The translations under genes and the position numbers were made by a program. Shown piece after piece: positions 19,135-28,458 of a stretch of DNA of 64,000 nucleotides; the stretch's first letter is position 1; every line of letters begins with the position of its first letter. Below the pieces are notes generated by a model. The model had not been told where the DNA came from and did not search any database. It saw only the letters and a program-made list of their open reading frames with translations. The stretch comes from Aequorivita sp. HC6-5 (lineage in GTDB: Bacteria; Bacteroidota; Bacteroidia; Flavobacteriales; Flavobacteriaceae): the NCBI GenBank assembly GCA_905182755.1, contig CAJJCS010000001.1:169269-233268 (forward strand). The letters run 5' to 3'.

Positions 19135-20286
19135 ATGCTACATAAGTATTTGGTTTTTCTTTTATTATTACCCTTTACTAGCTATACCCAGAGTTTGGAT
19201 GATCTCTCCTTTGGTAGCGATGACAGCTTTGAGGTTGTTACCTGGAATATTGAAAACTTTCCTAAAAACGAGCCTGCAACCTTGCAATACGTCCTGGAGA
19301 TCATTGAGGCTATAGATGCAGATATTATTGCAATACAAGAGATACAAAATTATCCAATTTTAGATAATCTAGACACCTTTTTGGATGATTATACGCTTTA
19401 CAGTCAATCACTAGATAGGGCAGGGCTTGTGTTTTTATATAGACATGATGCCGTAGAGCTCAATAGCGCTTATGAGCTTTTTACCCAAGCTCCAGAGTGG
19501 AATAACTTCCCTAGATTTCCTATGGTTATAGAGGTTACTTATGCAAATCAGGATTTTATTATCATTAACAATCATTATAAATGCTGCGGAAATGGTCTTT
19601 TAGATCTAGATGACCCTTGGGATCAAGAAACACGCAGGTACACTGCAAATCTGCTCTTAAAACAATATATTGACACCAACCTCTCTAGTGCTGCAGTATT
19701 TGTAGTAGGAGATTTAAATGATATCTTAACAGATCCAGATAATCACAATGTGTTTTCACCTTTTTTGAATGATCCTGAGTCCTATCTTTTTGCAGATATG
19801 GATATTGCTCAGGGGAGTGTTTCAAATTGGTCTTTCCCAAATTGGCCATCACATCTAGACCATATATTAATTACAGATGAGCTCTTTGAGTTATATGCAA
19901 TGCCAGGGGCCGTTACCCAAACTATAAAGGTAGACTCCTATCTTCAAGGAGGTTTTAATGAGTATGATCAAAACGTTTCAGACCACCGCCCAGTGGGTAT
20001 AAGTTTGCCACTTGGTCAAGACTTAGGGATTGCTTCTGCCCTAAAACCATCCGTGACAAGTTATCCAAACCCCGTTAATGATGTATTGTTTGTCAACACC
20101 TCAAACTCAAATACAACAGATGCTGTTTTTGTTTTTGATATGCTGGGCAACACGCTCTTGCAAGACAGCCAATCTGCTAATGGGTTTTTTGCTATAGATG
20201 TTTGCTCACTCTCAAGTGGTTTGTATCTGGTAAAGCTCTACCAAAAGGGAGTTGTAGTTAAAACCATTAAGTTTATTAAAAAGTAA
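19135..20286 (+). CDS. T9SS-exported endonuclease/exonuclease/phosphatase family protein
   Basis: From the ATG at 19135, 383 aa; the frame extends 18 codons further upstream, but the signal peptide MLHKYLVFLLLLPFTSYTQS starts here. The EEP domain (about 35-290) shows VVTWNIENFP, ADIIAIQEIQ (metal-binding Glu), NNHYKCCGNG, VVGDLND (Asp/Asn catalytic) and SDHRPVGISL (catalytic His). The C-terminal 75 residues form a type A T9SS sorting domain (SYPNPVNDVLFV ... GLYLVKLYQKGVVVKTIKFIKK class). It is therefore predicted to be secreted through the outer membrane as an extracellular nuclease or phosphodiesterase, useful for phosphate or nucleotide scavenging. Confidence 0.92.
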   Translation: MLHKYLVFLLLLPFTSYTQSLDDLSFGSDDSFEVVTWNIENFPKNEPATLQYVLEIIEAIDADIIAIQEIQNYPILDNLDTFLDDYTLYSQSLDRAGLVFLYRHDAVELNSAYELFTQAPEWNNFPRFPMVIEVTYANQDFIIINNHYKCCGNGLLDLDDPWDQETRRYTANLLLKQYIDTNLSSAAVFVVGDLNDILTDPDNHNVFSPFLNDPESYLFADMDIAQGSVSNWSFPNWPSHLDHILITDELFELYAMPGAVTQTIKVDSYLQGGFNEYDQNVSDHRPVGISLPLGQDLGIASALKPSVTSYPNPVNDVLFVNTSNSNTTDAVFVFDMLGNTLLQDSQSANGFFAIDVCSLSSGLYLVKLYQKGVVVKTIKFIKK

Positions 20287-20315
20287 ATGCGCCATAATTA
20301 TGACGCATTATTATT
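20286..20315 (+). terminator. weak hairpin terminator
   Basis: AATGCG (20286-20291) pairs with CGCATT (20304-20309), and the loop itself continues the symmetry (CATAATTATG), followed by an A/T-only tail. It overlaps the stop codon of the EEP gene and contains the first of two possible ATGs of the next small gene, which argues for the later start there. Confidence 0.5.
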
Positions 20316-20326
20316 ATTATTGTAAT

Positions 20327-20533
20327 ATGAAAAACAAATATTTAATCATTGTTTCACTTCTATCTTGGGCAAACATCGGTTTAATCTATTTATTACACTT
20401 AAATGAAATATACTTTACATTAATTGGTGTTTATAAAGAACTCACTACAACACCCTCTCTTTTATGCGGCATACTCTTTCCAGTGTGGTTGTTAATTAAA
20501 ATTATACTTAATAAAAAAGAATCTAACAAATAA
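20327..20533 (+). CDS. small membrane protein, 68 aa
   Basis: Start at the ATG 20327 rather than 20300, because 20300 lies within a hairpin and would add a tyrosine run with no hydrophobic role. The protein has two hydrophobic segments (YLIIVSLLSWANIGLIYLL and a second around LLCGILFPVWLLIKIIL) joined by an EIYFTLIGVYKELTTTPS loop, ending in KKESNK. This two-helix pattern is common among small uncharacterised Flavobacteriia proteins. No function assigned. Confidence 0.6.
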   Translation: MKNKYLIIVSLLSWANIGLIYLLHLNEIYFTLIGVYKELTTTPSLLCGILFPVWLLIKIILNKKESNK

Positions 20534-20560
20534 CAAACCTTGTAACACCTTTGTTTTACA

Positions 20561-22363
20561 TTAAAAAGGGTATTGGTTTTCTAAAGCTACCTTTTCTGCA
20601 ATTGTGTTACGTAGTCCAACAATATTTGGCATGGTTTGGTATTTTGTAAATCTTTTAAGCCCCATAAGCATCATGCGCTGGTGGTCACCTTCAGCAAAAG
20701 AGATAATTGCCATTTTTGCTTTAGAGGTGATAGTATCTACTGCATTGTATAAATACAACTGAGCCATAGCTACTTGATAGTTTGCATTTTCTGAGCTGTT
20801 TTTTGTGCTTTTCTCTGCACGCAGTACAGCACTTTCTGCCATGTATATTTCAATTAAAATATCACTAGCCGCTAACAGCATTTGTTGATGCTCCTCTAGC
20901 TCTGGTCCATATTTTTGTACTGCAGCACCAGCAACCATTAAAAACACTTTTTTCAATTTGGCAACCATGTCTTTTTCTTCACTTAACCTCTGAGAGAAAT
21001 CTGGGGTATCAAAAGAAGGGATGCCTAGTAGTTCATCTGCAACCCCTTGTGCTGGGCCTAATAAATCGATATGGCCTTTCATGGCTTTTTTCACTAGCAT
21101 ACCTACACATAACATACGGTTGATCTCATTGGTACCTTCATAGATACGCGTGATACGCGCATCACGCCATGCTGACTCCATTGGAGTATCTTCAGAGAAG
21201 CCCATACCTCCAAATATTTGAATTCCTTCATCGGCGCAATTTTGAACATCTTCAGAAACAGCTACCTTTAAAATAGAGCACTCAATGGCATATTCTTCTA
21301 CTCCTTTTAATTCTGCCTCTTGGTGGGTGTTTCCTTGAGCTATTCTGATGTTAATTCTATCTTCAATGTTTTTTGAAGCTCTATAGGTTGCAGATTCTCC
21401 AACAAAAGCATTGGTTGTCGTCTCTGCAATTTTAGCTTTTATTGCTCCAAATTCTGAAATAGGCGTGTCAAACTGTTTGCGCTGTGTAGCATATTGTATA
21501 GCGCCACTAACCAAACGTCTTTGAGAATCTAAACAGGCTGCGGCCAATTTAATACGGCCAACGTTAAGAGCATTCATTGCAATTTTAAAACCTTCTCCAC
21601 GACCAGCAAGCATGTTTTCTACAGGCACTTTTGTGTTGTTAAAAAATACTTGACGGGTAGAAGAGGCTCTTATGCCTAGTTTGTGTTCTTCATCACCCAT
21701 AGTGATGCCATTTGCAGGGTCATTCTCTACAATAAATCCTGTAATATTTTTGTCATCTTCTATGCGGGCAAAGACAATTAATACATTGCAAAATCCTGCA
21801 TTAGAAATCCACATTTTTTGCCCTGTTATGTTGTAATGTGTTGCATCTTCACTTAGGACTGCTTTTGTTTTTCCTGAGTTAGCATCACTTCCTGCGCTTG
21901 GTTCTGTCAAGCAATAGGCTCCAAACCATTGGCCGCTGGCCAGCTTTGGCACATATTTGTTTCTTTGGTCTTCTGTTCCATAAAGGGTAATTGGCATGGT
22001 TCCAATACCTGTATGTGCTCCAAAAGCTGTAGAGAAAGACCCTGTTCCACTAGAGATATAGTCACAGGTGAGTACCGTTGACACAAAACCCATACCCATG
22101 CCACCAAATTTCTCTGGCACAGCCACGCTTAAAAAACCTAGCGCTCCAGCCTTTCGCATAACCTCTTCTGTAAGTGCAAAATCTTTTGCCTCAAAACGTG
22201 AACGGTGCACAATAATCTCGCGATCATTAAACTCCATTACAGCCTGCTTCATCATCTGCTGCTGTTCACTAAAATCTTCAGGAGTGAATACATCATTGCA
22301 ATCTGTCTGTTTTACTAAAAATTGCCCTCCTCTAAGGATGCTCTTGTTTTCTTGTGTTGCCAT
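20561..22363 (-). CDS. fadE: acyl-CoA dehydrogenase (FadE-type)
   Basis: 600 aa flavoprotein for the first oxidation step of fatty-acid beta-oxidation. Seen: the N-terminal helical domain, the FAD/acyl-binding middle with YCLTEPSAGSDANS and KMWISNAG, and the catalytic-base region RITRIYEGTNEINRM (glutamate before GTNE). The C-terminal extension of about 170 residues (after VKKAM) resembles the long VLCAD/FadE group of Bacillus rather than 380-aa short-chain enzymes. It is the last gene of the minus-strand operon marR-fadN-fadA-fadE, 36 nt after fadA. Confidence 0.94.
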   Translation of the reverse strand: MATQENKSILRGGQFLVKQTDCNDVFTPEDFSEQQQMMKQAVMEFNDREIIVHRSRFEAKDFALTEEVMRKAGALGFLSVAVPEKFGGMGMGFVSTVLTCDYISSGTGSFSTAFGAHTGIGTMPITLYGTEDQRNKYVPKLASGQWFGAYCLTEPSAGSDANSGKTKAVLSEDATHYNITGQKMWISNAGFCNVLIVFARIEDDKNITGFIVENDPANGITMGDEEHKLGIRASSTRQVFFNNTKVPVENMLAGRGEGFKIAMNALNVGRIKLAAACLDSQRRLVSGAIQYATQRKQFDTPISEFGAIKAKIAETTTNAFVGESATYRASKNIEDRINIRIAQGNTHQEAELKGVEEYAIECSILKVAVSEDVQNCADEGIQIFGGMGFSEDTPMESAWRDARITRIYEGTNEINRMLCVGMLVKKAMKGHIDLLGPAQGVADELLGIPSFDTPDFSQRLSEEKDMVAKLKKVFLMVAGAAVQKYGPELEEHQQMLLAASDILIEIYMAESAVLRAEKSTKNSSENANYQVAMAQLYLYNAVDTITSKAKMAIISFAEGDHQRMMLMGLKRFTKYQTMPNIVGLRNTIAEKVALENQYPF

Positions 22364-22399
22364 ATTTTTATCTAATTTCCTCTACAAAAGGGTGCTTTA

Positions 22400-23590
22400 T
22401 TATTTTAAAAATTCAAATATTCCTGCAGCGCCTTGACCAGTACCTACGCACATTGTAATCATACCATACTGTCCTGCCATGTCTCGCTTTCTCATTTCAT
22501 CAAAAAGCTGTACAGATAATTTAGCCCCTGTACATCCTAGTGGATGGCCAAGAGCGATGGCGCCTCCATTTACATTAATAATATCTGGATTCAAGTCTAG
22601 CTCTCTTATTACTGCTAATGATTGTGAGGCAAACGCTTCGTTTAACTCAATAAGCTTGATATCTTCTTGTTTTAGTCCTGCTTGTTTTAAAGCCTTTGGA
22701 ATAGCCTTTACAGGACCTATACCCATTATACGCGGTTCTACACCTGCGGCGGCATAGTTTGCCATTCTAGCAATAGGCTCAAGGTTTAACTCTTTAACCA
22801 TTTCTTCACTCATTACCATCACAAAGGCAGCACCATCACTCATCTGTGATGAGTTACCAGCTGTTACACTTCCACCTGCTGCAAAGACAGCTCGTAGTTT
22901 TGCTAATGCTTGTATACTTGTGCCTTCTCTTGGACCTTCATCTTTATTTACAACATAGCTTTTGCTTTGTTTTTTGCCCGCCTCATTAATAAATGTTTGA
23001 TGTACTGTAATTGGCACAATTTGATCTTGAAAACGATCTTCTGCTTGTGCTTTTAAAGCCTTCATGTGAGAATTATAGGCAAAGGCATCTTGATCTTCTC
23101 TAGAGACGTTAAACTGCTTGGCAACTGCTTCTGCGGTATTACCCATGCCCCAATAATAATCTTCATGACCAGATTGTATGACATCATAGTTTAGTTCTGG
23201 TTTAAAACCAGTCATGGGTACACTACTCATAGACTCTGCGCCACCTGCAATAATGCAATCAGCCATACCAGATTGTATTTTTGCTACTGCCATTGCAATG
23301 GTTTCTATACCACTAGAACAAAACCGATTTACCGTTACTCCAGGAACATCTACAATGTCTAAACCCATTAGTGAAATAAGACGTGCCATGTTCAGACCTT
23401 GCGCTCCTTCTGGCATTGCATTACCTACAATAACATCGTCAATGCGTTTTGGGTCCAGACTTGGAAGTTTTTCCATCATGTACTTAATGGTCTCTGCTGC
23501 AAGTTCATCAGTTCTTTTAAATCGAAACACTCCTTTAGGGGCTTTTCCAACTGCGGTACGGTATGCTTTTACTATATATGCTGTTTTCAT
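22400..23590 (-). CDS. fadA: acetyl-CoA C-acyltransferase (thiolase)
   Basis: 396 aa, usual length. It cleaves 3-ketoacyl-CoA with CoA in the last step of beta-oxidation. Catalytic residues seen: nucleophilic Cys in NRFCSSGIETIAMA (about residue 90), His in GGAIALGHPLGCTGAK and the second Cys in MITMCVGTGQGAAG, plus NEAFASQ. It lies 24 nt downstream of the multifunctional fadN gene and 36 nt upstream of fadE, a clear operon. Confidence 0.96.
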   Translation of the reverse strand: MKTAYIVKAYRTAVGKAPKGVFRFKRTDELAAETIKYMMEKLPSLDPKRIDDVIVGNAMPEGAQGLNMARLISLMGLDIVDVPGVTVNRFCSSGIETIAMAVAKIQSGMADCIIAGGAESMSSVPMTGFKPELNYDVIQSGHEDYYWGMGNTAEAVAKQFNVSREDQDAFAYNSHMKALKAQAEDRFQDQIVPITVHQTFINEAGKKQSKSYVVNKDEGPREGTSIQALAKLRAVFAAGGSVTAGNSSQMSDGAAFVMVMSEEMVKELNLEPIARMANYAAAGVEPRIMGIGPVKAIPKALKQAGLKQEDIKLIELNEAFASQSLAVIRELDLNPDIINVNGGAIALGHPLGCTGAKLSVQLFDEMRKRDMAGQYGMITMCVGTGQGAAGIFEFLK

Positions 23591-23614
23591 TTTTCTTTTG
23601 GTTTATTACAAACG

Positions 23615-26024
23615 TTAGTTTCTAAGTGGTTTTCCTTTTTGTATCATGTGCTGTAAACGCTCTAATGTTTTGCGTTCTCCAGTAAGACTCAGAAAAGCTT
23701 CACGCTCTAGATCTAAAAGATATTGTTCGCTCACCAGGGTAGGCTCGCTTAGATCACCACCAGCCATTACATAGGCTAGTTTGTTGGCAATTTTTTGATC
23801 ATGCTCACTTATGTACTTACTTGCATTCATGGCGTCTGTACCTACTAGGAACATTCCTAAGGCCTGTTTACCAAGTACCTTAACGTCGTTTCTAGCTGCA
23901 GGTTTAGTGTATCCCATATCTGCCATTTGTCTTGCAAGGGCTTTTGCCGTTGCAATTTGTCTAGAGGTATTTACCACCACGATGTCTTTTCCAGGTTTTA
24001 GAATGTCTAAATCATAGGCCTCATGTGCTGAGGTAGAAACCTTAGCCATACCTATGGTCAAGAAATGCTCTTGCAGTACATTAAGCTCAACATCTCCTTT
24101 TTGAAATATATCACTAGCTCTAAGGGCCATTTCTTTAGAACCACCACCGCCAGGAATTACACCTACTCCAAACTCAACTAGCCCAATATAACTCTCTGCT
24201 GCCGCTACAACACGATCTGCATGAAGGGTTAATTCACAGCCACCACCAAGGGTCAAGCCATGAGGAGCCATTATTGTTGGTATGCTAGAGTATCGAAGGC
24301 GCATTACTGTGTCTTGGAAATACTTGATGGCAGCATTCAGCTCATCATACTCTTGCTCTACAGCCATCATGAAAATCATACCAATATTTGCACCCACAGA
24401 GAAGTTTGCACCTTGATTTCCTATAACCAAGCCATCAAAATCTTTTTCAGCCAGATCTATGGCTTTATTTATACCTGCTAGTACATCACCACCGATGCTA
24501 TTCATTTTTGATCTAAACTCACAGTTTAAAATTCCGTCACCTAAATCTTCTATCACAACGCCGCTGTTTTTAAACACTGCGCTAGATTCTCTAATGTTGT
24601 CTAATATTATAAAAGCGTCTTGCCCAGGCACTTTGATTTGTTTTTTTGAAGCAATATCATAGTAATAGGTAGCGCCTTGTTTTACTGAATAAAAGCTAGT
24701 ACATCCAGCCTCTTGCATATCTTCAATCCATAAGGCTGGTTGTTGGCCTTCTGTTTTCATGATTTCTATCCCAGCTTCTAGGCCAATGGCATCCCAAATT
24801 TGAAACGGCCCGTGTTGCCACCCAAAACCTGCTTTCATGGCATCATCTATTTTGTACAACTCATCTGCTATTTCTGGGATACGATGCGTTATATATCCAA
24901 ATAGGGCAGCCAAAGTCTTTCTGTAAAAAGTTCCAGCCTTGTCTTTACCGTTTACTAAAACTTTAAATCTGTCTGCAACATTGTCTATAGATTTTGTGAG
25001 CTCCAGGGTAGCAAACTTTCCTTTTTGAGCTGCTCTGTATTCTAGGGTGTTTAAATCCAGACTTAAAATTTCGGTTTTACCTTTACTATCTTTAGTCTTT
25101 TTATAAAATCCTTGCCCGGTTTTACTCCCAAGCCATTTGTTGTCCATCATGGTGCCAATAAAATCTGGCAACTCAAACAACTCTAGACGCTCGTCACCAG
25201 GGCAGTTTTCTCTAATTCCGTTGGCTACGTGTACCAAAGTGTCTAGTCCTACTAAATCTACGGTTCTAAAGGTGGCAGACTTAGGACGGCCTATAACAGG
25301 ACCAGATAACTTATCTACCTCTTCTATGGTTAAGCCCATTTGTTTAACGGTATGAAATAAACTCATGATTGAGAAAATACCAATACGGTTACCAATAAAG
25401 GCAGGGGTGTCTTTGGCAATCACAGTTGTCTTGCCTAAAAACTGTTCTGCATAGGTGCTGAAAAATTCTAAAACCTCAGGTTTTGTTTTGGGTCCAGGGA
25501 TGATCTCAAATAACTTCAAGTATCTCGGCGGGTTGAAGAAATGGGTTCCGCAGAAATGCGCTTGAAAATCTTCACTACGCCCTTCACTCATAAACCCAAT
25601 AGGAATACCAGAGGTGTTTGAGGTAATTAAGGTTCCAGGGGTTCTGTGCTTTTCTAGATTTTCAAATACTTTTTGTTTGATATCTAGCCGCTCTATAACC
25701 ACTTCAATGATCCAGTCTACCTGTGCTACTTTTGCAATATCATCTTCAAGATTTCCTGTTGTAATTCTTTTTGCAAAGGCGCTATTGTATAGGGGAGCGG
25801 GCTTAGATTTAATAGAAGCTAGCAAGGGCTTGGTTTACAAGACGGTTACGTACCTCTTTATCTTCTAGGGTTAATCCTTTTGCCGTTTCTTTATCTGTCA
25901 ATTCTCGGGGTATGATGTCCAGTAATAAGACTTCTACACCAATGTTTGCAAAATGGCAAGCAATAGCGCTTCCCATAATTCCTGAGCCTACAACGGCTAC
26001 TTTGTTAATTCTTCTTTTAGACAT
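23615..26024 (-). CDS. fadN: 3-hydroxyacyl-CoA dehydrogenase/enoyl-CoA hydratase, frame interrupted once
   Basis: Two frames (25809-26024 and 23615-25825) make one protein of about 802 aa. The order is dehydrogenase first, with the NAD-binding GSGIMGSAIACHFANIG at the N-terminus and the GTHFFNPP motif following, then a crotonase (enoyl-CoA hydratase) domain in the C-terminal half (GLTLGGGCELTLHAD, PGGGGSKEMAL). That order matches Bacillus FadN and not E. coli FadB. Dropping one base in the run around 25812-25818 joins NQALAS to IKSKPAPLYNSAFAK. The gene starts 5 nt after marR and leads fadA-fadE. Confidence 0.92.
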
Positions 26025-26029
26025 ACCGT

Positions 26030-26479
26030 TTAATTATGTATTACCTTTTTATATATGTTTTTGTTGCTAATTAGCTCCGTTATGGTGCTGGCAACTTTTT
26101 TAAATGTTTTTATATCCTCTTCAGAGACTTGTTCTTTTACAGCCTCATCAAATCTAAGTACAACACCCTTAGAGAATTCTCTCATTTCTTTGCCAAAGGC
26201 TGTAAGATGTATAAGTACTCCGCGACCATCTTCCGGGTTGGGCCTGCGGTCTATGAGTCCTTGCTGTTCCATTTTTTTTAGAGTGCGAGATAAAGAGGTT
26301 GCCTCTATACCCATTTTAGGACCTAGGGCAGTAGAAGGGGTGCCTTTTTCTGGATCTATACTAATAAGCGCAAAACCAGTGGCCATACTGCTTCCTTTGG
26401 TGCCTGCCTCTTCATTGTACATTTTTTGTACTGCCATCCAGGTGGCTCTAAGTACATAATCTATTGTCTTTTCTTTCAA
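26030..26479 (-). CDS. MarR family transcriptional regulator
   Basis: 149 aa winged-helix repressor with the MarR dimerisation helices at both ends, a recognition region SLSRTLKKMEQQGLIDRR and the wing NPEDGRGVLIHLTAFG. It is the first gene of the operon with fadN, fadA and fadE, so it probably senses fatty acids or acyl-CoAs and controls beta-oxidation. A perfect 34-nt palindrome lies 41 nt upstream of its start codon and is the obvious candidate operator, implying autoregulation. The ligand is inferred from context only. Confidence 0.92.
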   Translation of the reverse strand: MKEKTIDYVLRATWMAVQKMYNEEAGTKGSSMATGFALISIDPEKGTPSTALGPKMGIEATSLSRTLKKMEQQGLIDRRPNPEDGRGVLIHLTAFGKEMREFSKGVVLRFDEAVKEQVSEEDIKTFKKVASTITELISNKNIYKKVIHN

Positions 26480-26519
26480 AGGAATTGATTTGTTATATTA
26501 ATTCTAGTTTCAAAGATAC

Positions 26520-26553
26520 TATTAATTTACTATGCACGCATAGTAAATTAATA
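26520..26553. promoter_or_regulatory. perfect palindrome, candidate MarR operator
   Basis: Two 16-nt arms (26520-26535 and 26538-26553; core ACTATGC-AC-GCATAGT) are exact reverse complements around a 2-nt centre. It sits upstream of the marR-fadN-fadA-fadE operon at a distance suited to covering the promoter. MarR proteins bind shorter inverted repeats of this kind as dimers; the extra symmetry could fit two dimers. Confidence 0.75.
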
Positions 26554-26586
26554 AAAGTTTACTACCTGCCTTGAGCTGTTGTTTAA

Positions 26587-27683
26587 TTAGTTGTTTTGGT
26601 TATGTAAAGCGGTGTCTTCAGGACGGGTCATGATCCAAAGTTCTACGTTTTCTAAAGAACGCCAATGTTGATCTCTTTTAGTTTTGCTAGAGGCTGGCTT
26701 TACGGATTTTGTGTACTTTTTCTCTAATTGAAATCTATTGCCATGAGCAAGCTCATACTCAATAGGGTGAGCCGTTGTGGCGTTTGTTATTTGTGCAAGG
26801 TTGGAGAAAATGAGAACTAATTTTCCGCCAGGGGCCAGTCTTGTTTTTGCCTGTGTAAAAAAGTCTTCAAATAAAGTATCTGAATAATATATGGCATCAT
26901 CAATACCATTTAGCTCATGAGTCTTAGGTAGCCAAGGTGGGTTAAAAACAATTAGTTCTGTTTGTTTTGTGTAATTACCAAAAAGGTCTGCATGGCTTAA
27001 CTCTATCTTTCTTGATAGTTTTGTTGTGCCCATGTGTTTTGCTAACCCAACAATGGCATTTGGATTTGTATCTGTAGCAAATACTTTTTGAAAGCCATGC
27101 TGTATCATTTGTAAAGACAAAACGCCACAACCCACACCCACATCTATTGCTGTTTTTTTGCTTCCTTTATAATGTTTCAGCCAATTGTCAAAGAGGATTA
27201 AATGTTCAAACCGAGTAGGAAAGTAGGTTCCGTAGTAAGGGTGTATTTTATTGCGTAGCACAGGAATGGAAATACCATTTTTGTACCACTGCCATGCGCT
27301 GTTTAATCCCTGTATTTGAGTAAAAGGAAGCAAGAAGTGATTGTTTTGGGGTAAAATTCTTTTAACCAACCAATAGCTGGGGCTTTTTTTGCGGTAATCT
27401 CCTGTGATAGTATTTCTAACACAATACCCTTTGAGAGTTTACGGTACTTGCCGCGGTAGTTTTGCTGCTCTTTAAAAGTTGTGTTGTTTACTTTCCTTTT
27501 AAGGTGTTTATGTAACCCAGCAAGTAAGACTAGGCCGTCGCTATAAAATTCCTTAATGAGAATCATTTTACCTTCTTCCAAGCTCTTAATAGTGGAGCGT
27601 ATGTCTGTATTTTGATTGAAAGTTTTTAATTTTTCATCAAACGCAATGCTAGTAGGGATGTCTATATTTAAAGGGGTAGTCAT
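26587..27683 (-). CDS. class I SAM-dependent methyltransferase, frame interrupted once
   Basis: Two frames (27303-27683 and 26587-27369) read on as one protein of about 365 aa, joined near 27365 by adding one base (APAIGWL then VKRILPQNN). The C-terminal part is a Rossmann methyltransferase: motif I AIDVGVGCGVLSLQM, acidic ATDTNPNAI and the NPPWLPK motif IV typical of enzymes that methylate planar nitrogen (HemK/PrmC, TaqI, RlmG-like). The N-terminal part (LNIDIPTSIAFDEKLKTF) is a substrate-recognition domain I do not recognise. The substrate could be a nucleic acid base or a protein glutamine. Confidence 0.75.
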
Positions 27684-27948
27684 TGTAGTTTTGTATTTTG
27701 GCGGAAGGTAGGCATTCCAATGTGGCTTAGGTCAGTTATTGTTATTAAAATAGACACCTTTAGACATCTTTGTGTAGATTATTATTTACAGACGGGGTTT
27801 TATTTGTTTTTCAGAATATAGTAATTGAATCTCTAGCTTGATACTTTTTCTATATATCCTAAAAAGACAATACCAAAGCATTGTGAGCGCTCAATTTACA
27901 TCCTAAAAAGCACAAGTCAAAATCATTCAAAAAAAAGATAAAAAGTTG
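27684..27948. other. intergenic region without recognised gene
   Basis: About 265 nt between the divergent methyltransferase and rpmE genes ahead of the rpmE promoter. It is A/T-rich and has a short near-duplicate (ATCCTAAAAAGACAA near 27856 and ATCCTAAAAAGCACA near 27900). I see no RNA gene or ORF in it. Confidence 0.4.
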
Positions 27949-27978
27949 TTGCAGATTATTTAAATATATCTATTTTTG
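27949..27978 (+). promoter_or_regulatory. Bacteroidota-type promoter of rpmE
   Basis: TTG at 27949-27951, a 19-nt spacer and TATTTTTG at 27971-27978, matching the -33 TTG / -7 TAnnTTTG promoter of the primary sigma factor in Bacteroidota. It lies 52 nt before the rpmE start. Confidence 0.7.
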
Positions 27979-28030
27979 CAAACGCATTTACTGAAAGGTC
28001 AGTAATGTCAATATACTAAAGAGATTTAAG

Positions 28031-28312
28031 ATGAAAAAAGGTATCCACCCGGAGAGTTATAGATTAGTAGCATTTAAAGATATGTCAAACGATGATGTGT
28101 TTTTAACAAAATCTACTGCAAATACAAAAGAAACAATTGAGGTTGATGGTGTAGAGTATCCAGTGGTAAAAATGGAGATCTCAAGAACATCTCACCCATT
28201 TTATACAGGTAAATCTAAATTAATTGATACAGCAGGACGTATCGATAAGTTCAAGAACAAATACGCAAAATTCAAAAAACCAGCTGCAGCTCCTGCAGAA
28301 GACAAAGAGTAG
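28031..28312 (+). CDS. rpmE: 50S ribosomal protein L31 type B
   Basis: 93 aa. Type B (zinc-free) L31: [19 protein letters not shown] start, [15 protein letters not shown], and [20 protein letters not shown], without the CxxC pair of type A. An alanine/proline/glutamate tail (AAAPAEDKE) follows the core. It is monocistronic: own promoter upstream and a strong terminator 20 nt downstream. A component of the large ribosomal subunit at the subunit interface. Confidence 0.97.
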   Translation: MKKGIHPESYRLVAFKDMSNDDVFLTKSTANTKETIEVDGVEYPVVKMEISRTSHPFYTGKSKLIDTAGRIDKFKNKYAKFKKPAAAPAEDKE

Positions 28313-28331
28313 TTTTTTGCTATAATCATAT

Positions 28332-28364
28332 AAAAAGCCTACGAGAAATCGTAGGCTTTTTTTC
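28332..28364 (+). terminator. rho-independent terminator of rpmE
   Basis: AAAAAGCCTACGA pairs with TCGTAGGCTTTTT around a GAAA tetraloop, followed by T residues (about 28332-28364). Perfect stem directly after rpmE. Confidence 0.93.
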
Positions 28365-28458
28365 GTTATCGCATATCTAGCAGCAGTCTTGCGTTTTACC
28401 CATAGGTACTATGTTGTGTTAAATTGCTATTTTTGATTATTCTATTTAATATCTTATT

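Noticed and set aside
22068..22436. Plus-strand ORFs within the fadE/fadA genes (also 22479-22757, 23214-23618)
   Set aside because: Antisense shadows of strongly conserved enzymes.
27684..28030. tRNA or small RNA gene ahead of rpmE
   Set aside because: No cloverleaf, only A/T-rich sequence with a promoter; nothing supportable.
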